A program made the position numbers and the translations under genes. DNA of 64,000 nucleotides from Lithobates sylvaticus (taxonomy: Eukaryota; Chordata; Amphibia; Anura; Ranidae): contig CM053028.1 in the NCBI GenBank assembly GCA_028564925.1, positions 438,108,071 to 438,172,070 on the forward strand, written 5' to 3'. Position 1 is the stretch's first letter, and each line of letters begins with the position of its first letter. The notes below the pieces were generated by a model. It ran no database searches. It saw only the letters and a list, made by a program, of their open reading frames with translations, and was not told the origin of the DNA. This document shows positions 42,956-54,900 of this stretch, in pieces.

Positions 42956-45900
42956 ATGGATTACGGCACTAAGTTTAACAGCTCCATGCTTCAGTAGAGC
43001 TTTTTATTAAACCCAACTGTTTCATACTATAGGGTCAATCACAAAGCAAACAAACTAGGGTAAGCATACTTATTTTTAAAAACTTGACAGTTATTTTCTT
43101 TCGAGTCCACTGAGATTTGAAAATTACAGTCACATGACTAAATTGGAACTCTTTTTCCCTTTGTTAAAGTTTTGTGAACTGAGCCTGATCTGTTAAAACT
43201 GATTCAGAGGAAACACTGCAACTATCCAGTCAAAGTCTGGATAGGATAGTCTGGATAGGATATATACTGATACAATATTTTATGCCACCCTCTTTTATCC
43301 CAGTCTAGTTTTTGCATGCACTAATGAGATTCAATGTCATGGCCTCACAAAGCCTGCTGGAGATAGGGATGAAGAGGCTTAGAAGTGTAAGCCTAAAGCC
43401 CCATACACACGGTCGGACAATCCGCGGACAAGGTCCGTCGGATCATGTCCGTCGTACTTTGTCCGATGTTGGTTTTGCGTACACACGGTCGGACAAAGTT
43501 GTCGGAAAATCCGATCATTCTGAACGTGGTGACGTTTGTTGCCTACGACGGGACAACGTAGAGGCTAGTAGCCAATAGCTTTGGTCTTGTAATGTGATCT
43601 GAGCATGCGTAGCACTTTGTCCGGTCGGACAACCGTACACACGATCGGGTTTGGTGTGATCGGACCGGGTTGACGGCAAATCTTTCCAGCAGGAGATAAG
43701 ACTTTGTCCGTCGGACAAACCGACGAACACTGTCCGATGGTGCATACACACGGTCTGATTTTTCAACAACCTTGTCCGATCGGACAGAATCCATGAAAAA
43801 GTCCGACCGTGTGTATGGGGCTTAAAGGTGACCTTAGCCTGCAAGCCATTTGATATGAGGCATATGGAGCCTGGAATGGAGAGGTCTAATAAAATTTTAA
43901 AAAGGGCAAATTACACAATAAACGATTCATTCAACAAAAAAAAAAAGCACAAGCTGTGCAGGGGTAACAACAAAAGGTGTGGGCGTCATTGGCAGGCAGG
44001 TCAGCAGTTTTATCCATAAGAATGTGTTGTCAACAGAATAAAGTGTAGACCACTACATGCTGCCCTTTCAGACCCTGCCACCCAAAGAATACACTATTTT
44101 AATCCAAGCAAGAAATTCTTCCCTGGCAAAAGGAATAGTTATCCTATGTAGATGTTTCATCTAGAGCAGAGGTGTCCAAACTTTTTTCAAAGAGGGCCAG
44201 ATTTGATGAAGCGAACATGCGTGAGGGCCGACCTTTTTTCCTGACATTGTTTGAACCATTAAAATTCAGTCTGTGTGTTCGTTCGAGTACTGACACACTG
44301 CCCAACAAGAATTCTCTTGCCTTTGTGGCTGTGTGTGAGTAAAGAAATGATCTCAGGCGTGTTATTTGGATATACCGTATTTATTGGCGTATAACACGCA
44401 CCTTCACTTTAAGAGGGAAGATTTAGGAAAAAAATACAATTTTAAATAAAGAAATATGAAGCAAAATAAGGGTCAGTGCCCATCTGCAGCCCCATCATTG
44501 CCAGAAATGTCAGAAATGCAGCCCCCATCATTGTCAGAAATGTCAGGAATACATCCCTCATCATTGTCAGGAATGTCAGGAATACAGCCCTCATCATTGT
44601 CAGGAATGTCAGGAATGCAGCCCCCCATCATTGTCAGGAATGTCAGGAATGCAGCCCCCATCATTGTCAGGAATGTCAGGAATGCAGCCCCCATCATTGT
44701 CAGGAATGTCAGGAATGCAGCCCCCCATCATTGTCAGGAATGTCAGGAATGCAGCCCCCATCATTGTCAGGAATGTCAGGAATGCAGCCCCCCCCCCATC
44801 ATTGTCAGGAATGCAGCCCCCCATCATTGTCAGGAATGCAGCCCCCCATCATTGTCAGGAATGTCATGAATGCAGCCCCCCATCATTGTCAGGAATGTCA
44901 GGAATGCAGCCCCCCATCATTGTCAGGAATGCAGCCCCCCATCATTGTCAGGAATGCAGCCCCCCATCATTGTCAGGAATGTCAGGAATGCAGCCCCCCA
45001 TCATTGTCAGGAATGCAGCCCCCCATCATTGTCAGGAATGTCAGGAATGTCAGGAATGCAGCACCCCCCCATCATTGTCAGGAATACACAGCCCCCATCA
45101 TTGTCAGGAATGCAGACTCACCATTGTGCAGTGCAGCCTGAATTATGCCCCTCCATCTGCCGCCTCGGAGGGTACAGGGAGGGGGCGGGACGAGTGCCAA
45201 AAGATAACATACAGGAGAAACTCCTGTTTTCTCTGCGGTCTCTTTAATACAAGGTCCCGCTTCCTTTGATGGACAGAACAGCCGTCCAATGGCAGTGCTG
45301 GAGACGGGACTTCCTATTATAGAGGCTGCCGTGTAAACAGGAAATACTCCTGTGTGCACGGCTCTTGTCCCGCCTCCTCCCTGTCCCCTCCAAGGCATCC
45401 GGACATATATATCTTTTGTGGCCCCGGCGCTGGGAGATCGTTGGGGGCCACAAAAGATATATGTCCAGATAAACAGGCGGGCCGTTCAAAAATCGGAACG
45501 CGGGCCGCGATTGGCCCGCGGGCCGGACTTTGGACATGCCTGATCTAGAGGATCATTAACCTCCACTGCATCAGAAGGCCAAGAAGTTAAGAACACGCAC
45601 CTCTTTTCTCTCATTCGGTCAGCATGTGCATAACAGCACAGGCTGATTGCCTTCTACTGCTGGCTCTTCCTTCAGTCTAAATTCTACTGTACTGGGGAGA
45701 ACAGAGGGCTGATATTAAGCCAAAGTCAGGAACTTAGCCTAGTTTAACTTCACATAAAAGCAATGTTTTGTAACCATTACAAAACAAAATTACTCAACTG
45801 CTTTGCCTGGTGTTCGGATTTCAATTCTTATGTGATCTCTTGAAGCCACACTAGCCTGTTTTTTATAGTTCTTGTATGTGGAACTGCTATCTCTTGTCAC

Positions 45901-48900
45901 ATGATTCTGAGCTGCACAACTTCACTTTAATGGTTCAGTGCATGGGATGAAGGCTGCAATGGAGAATTAACAAAGCAAATAGACCTGTTACAAGTCTCTC
46001 TGCACCACCTGTGCCAGTTTCTACTTCAGAGTAAAATTAGATGTGAAATAAAAATTGGTGCAGGTCTGCACCTAATTAGCAGAGGGAATATAGCAGTTTT
46101 TCGATATGGAAAACTGCTGCAGATTCCCACTAGGTGGGACCTTGTCATATGGGATGTGAACTTTCAGCAGACTGCTCACATCCTTCTCTCTGCCTGTGCA
46201 GTAATTACACTACATGAGCAGAGCATTGTGCTTGCTTTCTTCCAGAGAGAGCATATACAAAGTGTTTTGTTTGTGCATTTTGAACAAGAGGTTTTTGAGA
46301 AGTGGCAATGCCATGTGCTAAGAAAATAGGATTTCCTGTAAATGAATGTCAAGCCCTGCATTGCCTTTATGTAACCAATATAGAAAAATGGGAATCCTGC
46401 CTATTATACAAATGGTAGTACTCACCGCATAGATTGTGGGGGGTGTGATCAATATAATTAGCAAGAAACGAAAAAAAATAACAAACAGAATGATGTGAAC
46501 ACACCCTAAAAAGTTAAACTACAAATATTTATTCGCTGAAAAAGGCAAAAACTAGTACAACTATACAAACTAGTACAAAAATACCAACCATAGTGTCCTA
46601 AAATCCTGAATAAAAGGACCAGAGAGAGAATCCCAAAAATAGGGAATTAATCTCCATTGGTCAATCAATTCCCCAAAAGCATTCTTCTTAAGCCCCATAC
46701 ACACGGTTGGATTTTCCGATGGATTCTGTCCTATCGGATAATGTTGTCGTAAATTCCGACTGTGTGTAGGCACCATCGGACATTTTCCATCGGATTGTCC
46801 GATGGACAAAGTTGTATCTCCTGCTCTAAAAATTTTCCGACAACAAAGTCCGATCACACCAATTCCGATCGTGTGTAGCGAATTCCGACGGACAAAGTGC
46901 CACGCATGCTCAGATCACATTACAAGACCAAAGCTATTGGCTACTAGCCTCTACGTAGTCCCGTCGTAGGCAACAAACGTCACCACGTTCAGAATGATCG
47001 GATTTTCCGACAACTTTGTCCGACCGTGTGTATGCAACACCAGTGTCGGACTAAATCCGTCGGAAAAAATCAGATGGATTTTGTGGTCGGATTTTCCGAC
47101 CGTGTGTACGGGGCATTAGAGTCACTCATGCTGATCATTTCAAAGTCTATGTGTCATCAGGTCCATCAGGTTCTAGTTTAGCCCATCATAGAAGTATAGG
47201 CTAGGGTAGGGAGCAAAAACGTGTGTGTCTATCTCAGCAAAAATCTAAAAGCTTACATGTTTTTTCCTTAATTAGCAGAACTGAGCTCTGACGAACTGAG
47301 CTCTGACGAACTGAGCTCTGACGAATTTCCGCTAATTAAGGAATGAAACATGTAAGCTTTTAGCTTTTTGCTGGGATAGACACCCCCGTTTTTGCTCCCT
47401 ACCCTAGCCTATACTTCTATGATGGGCTTGAGAAACTAAACTAGAACCTGATGGACCTGATGACACATAGACTTTGAAATGATCAGCATGAGTGACTCTA
47501 AGCACCCATACACACGGTCGGAAATTCAGACGGAAAATGTCCGATTGGACCATGTTGTCGGAAAATCCGCCCGTGTGTGGGCACCATCGGACTGCTCTCA
47601 AATTTTCCGACAACAAAATCCGATCGGACTTTTTCCGATTGTGTGTAGAGAATTCTGACGGACAAAGTGCCACGCATGCTCAGATCAAGTTACGAGACCA
47701 AAGCTATTGGCTACTAGCCTCTATGTAGTTCCGTCGTACGCAACGAACGTCACCACGTTCAGAATTATCGGATTTTCCGACAACTTTGTCCGACCGTGTG
47801 TATGCAACACCAGTGTTGGACAAAATCCGTCGGAAAAAATCCAAAGGATTTTGTGGTCGCAATTTCCGACCGTGTGTACGGGGGCTAAGAAGGATGCTAA
47901 TGGACAATTAATCATGGAGAACAGACACTGAAATCATGGACTGCACTATTCTATGGATCACTAACTGCCAGATTTATATCGACACCCTATATTGGATGTG
48001 GAAATCACTACTTGAATTACAGATGAGCGATCACTAGTTGGAGATCTATGGCAACTGAACACAGACGGACAGATTGAATCTCATCCTATATTGGAGAGAT
48101 CTCTGTGTATCAACTATCAGTAAGTAACCGCTATCTCACCATTTTAATTGCCTGGAGGATATACCTGCATTTTGTGGGAACCTCGGCATAAGATTATACT
48201 GATGGCACCTGTGAGATCGCTTCTTTTCATGTTATATATCTGACTAGTTTGGGATTGGAGGGCTCAGTGATCCATCCAGCTTAATTCAGTGTCTGGCTTT
48301 GTCCTACCACATACATGCCATCTATCAGGATAACATAACAGGACTTTTTGCATGTTTGAGGATATACTTTATCATCGTGAGGAAAAATAATATTTTCTTT
48401 TTTTGGATTAACTCTATGTGATCTCCTCCTCTTATGACATTATACATGTTCCTGGCTGACTGCTTGACTTATTGCGGGTATGACACGTGTATTCCATTTT
48501 AGTCACTGTAACTTTATCGTTTCCAGAGGTCAAATAGTGGGAAGAATTTCTGTAGTTACAGCATCGCACTGCTTTCCTTCAGGAATCATCCAGTTTGGAT
48601 CTCGCCCCTGATAGCTTGGGGAAGTAATAGGTAGGGGGGTGTACTATATTGGGGGAGGGAGGGATCTACCCACTGCATGATTATCTCCCCTTCATTTTGT
48701 TGAGAGGAGTATTTTGAATTACCTGTTATATAGCTTTTGGGGAATTGATTGACCAATGGAGATTAATTCCCTATTTTTGGGATTCTCTCTCTGGTCCTTT
48801 TATTCAGGATTTTAGGACACAATGCTTGGTATTTTTGTACTAGTTTTTGCTTTTTTCAGCGAATAAATATTTGTAGTTTAACTTTTTAGGGTGTGTTTAC

Positions 48901-51900
48901 ATCATTCTGTTTTTTCGTTTTCCTGCATTGCATTTCCCTGTGTTCCATCCGCAGTTCATTTAAAAAGCTGGAGCAAATTTGAGACATATGTTTACAAATC
49001 TCTATAGACGACAGCACCAGGTCTCTGTTTCATCTATAACAGACTCAATGTAACACATTATATGTAATGTTTATCAGATTCATAAATAACAATTGTTCTG
49101 CTTCCTTCCCCACTTGCAGCTTATTGGGTGATATGACTTCAAGGTACAGAATTATTATGATAAAATGCACATTTTATATGAAAATAAGTGTTTGTAGTAC
49201 AGTGCTTGTCAAAACTGTCTATTCCCATTTAGACTCAAGCACCCCGTTGGTATTAACCCGAAAACAAACATTTATTATATTGCAGCTTACCAATTCTTAT
49301 GCCCCATACACACGGTCGGATTTTCCGACAGAAAATGTCCTATCGGACAATGTTGTCGGATATTCCGACCGTGTGTAGACTCCATCGGACTTTTTCCGTC
49401 GGATTTTACGACGGACAAAGTTTTATCTCCTGCTCTCAAATTTGACAACAAAGTCCTATCAGACTTTTTCTGATCGTGTGTAGCGAATTCCGACGGACAA
49501 AGTGCCACGCATGCTCAGATCACATTATAAGACCAAAGTTATTGGCTACTAGCCTCTACGTAGTCCCGTTGTAGGCATTAAACGTCACCACATTCAGAAT
49601 GATCGGATTTTCCGACAACTTTGTCCGACCGTGTGTATGCAACACCAGTGTCGGACAAAATCCGTCGGAAAAAATCCAATGGATTTTGTGGTCGGATTTT
49701 CCGACCGTGTGTACTGGGCATTAGATGTGATGGCCGCATTTTATTTTTTATTTTTTAGTCTTTCTTTCTTTTATTTCCACCCGATTATCTAGGCCAGTTA
49801 GTCTGTTGTTTTTCAACAGAATGAGCTGTCCTGCAGATGCAGCAGTTAGAGAGTTAAGACAAACCATTTACCACTGACAGGGGTGCTTACAATGATTTGT
49901 TTTTATTTATTTATACAAACACAATAAGCTGCGCTGGGTATAAATAGTAAACCTCTCAAATACTGCTGCTGACACAAAATTGCTGGACAAACAATTTAAA
50001 TACAAAATAGAAAATATAAATGCAGCGCTATAAAAACTCCATATAACAGTGTCCGGTATGTAAAAGAGTCCCAAATTAGTTCAATCCCATCCAAAGTTAA
50101 AACATCAAATCAAGGAATATAGCTGAAATCATACAACCAGGGGCTTCAGAGGTAAAGATACAGCCAACATCCTCACCCGATCACACAGCCTCTTATTTTT
50201 TCCCCCCCTAGGCAGAACTCCTCTTTAAGCAGAATATTATACAGGCAACTGAACAAGTCGGAATAGTGACTTATCCTCCTCTCCCTGCCTGTTTGTTTAA
50301 TTGTTGTTCTACAGAATTGATTCAGAAATAGTCTTCAGTATACAGAAGGCAGCTCTTCTTTATTCTCTTAATAGAAAGGCTATTACTCTATGTATCCTGT
50401 GTCATGGGTGCATCCTCTGTTAGGGAGAATGTGTTTACACATTTTCTTTCCTTCATTATTGTCAGGGCTAAAAATACAAATAAAACACATTTCTTTCCTT
50501 AAAGCGGAGTTCTGCTTAAAAAAAAAAAAATTTAAAGTTAGCAGCTACAAATACTGCAGCTGCTGACTTTTAATAATCGGACACTTACCTGTTCCCGGGT
50601 CCAGCGTTGCGGGGGATCGAAGCCCCCTCCTCTCTGCCGTGCCGGCATTGTAACTGTGGGTGCCCGGCTGTGTCTTCACAGCCGGGCACCCACTACACAT
50701 GCAGAGCCGTGCGCCGTGACTGGCCGGGCACTCATCTGGGACCTGTGACGTGTCCCAGATGATTGCCGAGAGGGAGGGGGGAGAGGTGATCTCCCTTCCG
50801 GTGTCACGGTGCGTGAGGATGGCCTCTGGCGTGTCCCGATGTACGGCTGCAGAGATTGGGAAATGTCTCACTGCCTGTGATTAGCGCAGTGTCGTGCCGA
50901 CTTCCTGGTATGCTCTGCACGTGGGGTGTGCGAACACGCCTGAGGCCATCCTTACTTAACAGCCCCTGAGACTTTGACTTTAAGAAAGTTGCTAGTTCCA
51001 CCTCTGAGGAGTCAAAAGTCCTTAACGTGATTGTAAAAGCAAATTTTTTATTAAATTAAAATAACAAACAATGGTTTTGCACAGAGCAGCCCGACCCTCC
51101 TCTTCTCGGGTCCCCCTGACGGTTCTCCTGACTCCTCCCTCCACCAAGTGCCCCCAAAGCAATGCTATGTGGGAAGTCATGCATGCTCGCCCCCAAGCCC
51201 TGCTCTGTGTGTCCATTGACACACAGAGCGTGGCTCGGCCCCGCCCCACACTCTCTAACTAGCTGTGATTGACAACAGCAGGAGCCAATGGTTCCCACTG
51301 CTGTGTCTGAGCCAATGAGTATAGAGAGAATCGAGATCGGGTTCAGGTAAGTATAAGGGGGAGCCACACGCAGGAGGACTTTTACCATAATGCTGAGAAT
51401 GCATTAAGGTAAAAAAAAAATGATATTTTTAGAACCATTTTAAGACCGCCTTCACACCGAGGGAGCGGTGAATGAGTGGTGTGTTTACTGCTCCTCCACC
51501 GCTGCTCCCTATTGAAATCAATGGGGCAGCGCGGCTACAGCGCCGGCAAAACGCTGCTATTGTGGGGCATTGTGGGCAGTTTTAACCCTTTCTCGGCCGC
51601 TAGCGGGGGGTAAAAGTGTCCCGCTAGTGGCCGAGATGCGCCGCAAATCCGACGCTAAAACGCTGCTAAAAATAGCGGTGTTTTACCGCCGACGCTTTGG
51701 GCGGCTTGGTGTGAAAGCCCACTAATGCACAGTCCTGCAGACAGCATGCTTAAAGTGATTGTAAAGTCTAATTTTTTTAAAAAAATAAACATGTTATACT
51801 TACCTGCTCTGTGCAGTTGGGTTTTGCACAGAGCAGCCCAGATCCTCCTTTTCTTGGGTCCTTCTTTGCTGCTCCTGGCCCCTCCCTCTTTTGAGTGCCC

Positions 51901-54900
51901 CTCAGCCAACAGCTTGCTGCAGGGGGCACCCAAGCTGAGTCAGAGCTCTGTGTATCCATTCAAACATGGAGCCCTGACCTGGCCCCACCCCTCTCTCCCC
52001 TGATTCCATGACTGACTTTGACAGCCGCAGGATCCAATGGCGCCGCTGCTCTGTCTCAGCCAATCAGGAGGAGTGTCCTGGATGGCTGAGGGGATTGTGC
52101 ACCTCGCTGGAGAGAGAAGGGGCCCAGGTAGGTGATTAGGGGGGTGCTGGGGAGGCTGCTACACACAGAAGGTTTTCATAGAATGCATTAAGATAAAAAA
52201 AACTTCTGCCTTTACAACTCCTTTAAGTACACTGCACTAGCAGTGCCACATGGCATGTGCCCAGGCCTAGTAAGCATGGCTGTCACACGAACTGCCATGT
52301 TGTTACTCTGTAACCAATCATAATAGGCATAATGTTGAGCAATTGAATCTTCAACAATGCTACAGTGACCCTACACAAAACATGTATTTTTTATCAATGT
52401 TGCTCTAGTAAAAAGATGTAAATATAATAGTGTACCAGAGCAGCCACAAAATTATGCAGTGCCACTCAAACCTAAATCCCCATTTGACAGAAGAATACTG
52501 AACTAAACATATTATTTATTTTTGTGTCATGCTGGGAATTAACTGTTATTTGTTTTTTACAGTGAGGTCTCGACAGAACTCCCTTTCATCCTCATGCATC
52601 CTAAGCCAGACAGTGGAGGTAAGAAATTATTCCAAGTCAACATTGACAAAATGGATAAAATGTAAAAAAAGTAGTATAATTAAGAGCAATATAACCATTT
52701 GATTGTTGTAAAACTATAAACACCACATACCACTCCAGGTTAGTGTACTTAAAACAAATCAGGTGCTGATCCTACATGCACTCAGAGGATATCATAGAAT
52801 AAAGGATAGATGACTGCACACCAGGGGCGGACTGACAACTCATGGGCCCCCAGGCAATCAGAAATGATGGGGCCACACAGTATAAACACGCACAGTATAC
52901 AATCACACGGTATACACAGACATGTTTCTATTGGCTGAGAAGGTACTGGAGAGGTGGGGCAGCTATAATCTCTGGATTTTTAGACCAAAAGGATGTCGGT
53001 AGAGACAGATGTAAAAAAAACACAGATTTTTACATACTGTCCCTGGTTTTACTGAGGCTGGCAACCCTGATGGGGCCCCCTAGTGGCCCAGGGCCCTCGG
53101 GCAGTGCCCGAGTGGCCGAATGGTCAGTCCGCCCCTGTTGCACACTAATACAGTTAAAACAACCATTTCTATATTGTTGCAGTTAAAAGGTCCACAGCAT
53201 CACAACAACACAAGGAGAGAGCAGTTGCATTTCACACCAAAGGCACTATATATATATATATATATAATATAATATATAAATATATATAGTTGACTTAATG
53301 ACTGCAAGCTCCTGCAGGCCCTGAAGCAGCAAAGCAACCCCAAACCGTATATTATACATAATTTTCCACCCCTATAATTCACAGTTGTAATGAGTTTCTT
53401 CTCCTCAAAAGCTGTAACAACATTAAGCTGGCCATAGATGGTGTGGTTTTCCTCCCTGCAATCACAGATTGCGGGAAAAAAAAACGCTCGACTTCCCCAT
53501 CAGTACAGCCAGTGTTGATGAGGGAATGCCTCCCACAGAGCTATTGTGTCATCCTGGGGGGAAAGCCATTCCTGCCGGAAGAACACACAGTGATTATTGC
53601 TAGCGGCTAACGCCACTGGCAATAATCGCATGAAAAATTCAACATGCTGATTGTACCCAAGTTGATCAACTTGGGTTCAATCAGCCTACCCATACATGGT
53701 CCGAATCTTGGCCGGTCCCTGCTGAACCAGCCGAGGTTCAAACGGTCTATGGCTGGCTTTACTGTGACCAAACAACTTTATATTTGATTCTTTGGCTATC
53801 TGGCAGTAAATGTGTGGGGGGGGGGGGCTTTTTTTTTTCCATGTGACAAATTTTCATTGGGATGTACTTACAGTATCTCACAAAAGTTTTTTGGGAAATA
53901 TTTTATTTATTTCAGGTGACAACACTGAAGCAAATTTACACTGTTATGCAAGCTGTACACTCACTACTTTACATTGTAGCAAAGTGTAATTTCTTCAGTG
54001 TTGTCACATGAAAATATAATATAATACAGTTACAAAAAATGAGGTATTGTGAGATACTGTAGTTTTTCACATAACTGTATATCATATATCAGTATGCTAT
54101 CCTTACATGTTTCTGAGTTTTAAGCTCATTATGTTTGTCTTTTTTTTTGTGGCAATTCAACACAATGACAGCTAAAGAAAGGTAAGACACATAGACATAT
54201 TCAAACTTGGAGGCTGAATATACACACTGACATTTACTTCACTGCTTGCTTTTGTTGATATGTACCATATGAGTCAATGGTTTCCATTCACAAAGCAGTA
54301 TCTACCACTTTAAGAAATGCATTAAAAAAAAAAAAACACTACTAAAATACTGCACGTGCGATTTTATGAAGTGATGCAGTATTTTAGTAGTGAATGCTTG
54401 TGGTAATTTTAGGCCGGCCATTAGTAAATAGTAAATGAGTAAATAGCTGGTTGTTAAGGAGCTTGATAAGTCATCTGAATGTAAAGAAATGTAATGATTA
54501 AAAAAATCACGGAAAAAAGAGGGGGTCCCCCCCAATCCCTTTGGGTCTGGTATGGATTTTGAGGGGGAACACCCACACCAAAATTAAAAAACAAAATAAG
54601 TAAAAATGGTGTGGGTTCCCTCCGAAAATCTATACTGGACCCTTACCTGAGCATGCAGTCCAGGAAAGGGGAGGGGGATGAGCAAGTGCCCCCCCTCCTG
54701 AACTATACCAGGCCAGATGCCATCAACATGGACATGCATTGGGGCAGGGTGGGCTCACTCACCGAAGCACCATGTCCCCATGTTGATGGGGACAATGTCC
54801 CCTTCCCCACAGCCCTACCTGGGGGTTATGGGGGTCTGTGGGTTGGCATTCACCAAACAAATGCTCAAAAAGTTAATAAAAAGGTGGACACAGATCCAGC

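Larger units (their letters stand above)
46460..48920. repeat. 2.4 kb imperfect palindrome with MITEs at equivalent sites in both arms
   Basis: Left outer arm about 46490-46690 (aaagttaaactacaaatatt, gaatcccaaaaatagggaat) is matched in inverse at about 48690-48910. Inner arms (agtcactcatgctgatcatt at 47119 and its inverse before 47499) meet near 47310. Three 18-base repeats of ctgagctctgacgaa lie at the centre (47281-47325). The right arm has an extra ~800 bases (about 47900-48690). Confidence 0.8.

Noticed and set aside
44456-45269. Long overlapping open frames of Pro/Ser/Met repeats
   Set aside because: They follow only from the 21/33-base minisatellite, occur in all three frames and on the other strand, and have no conserved start or domain.
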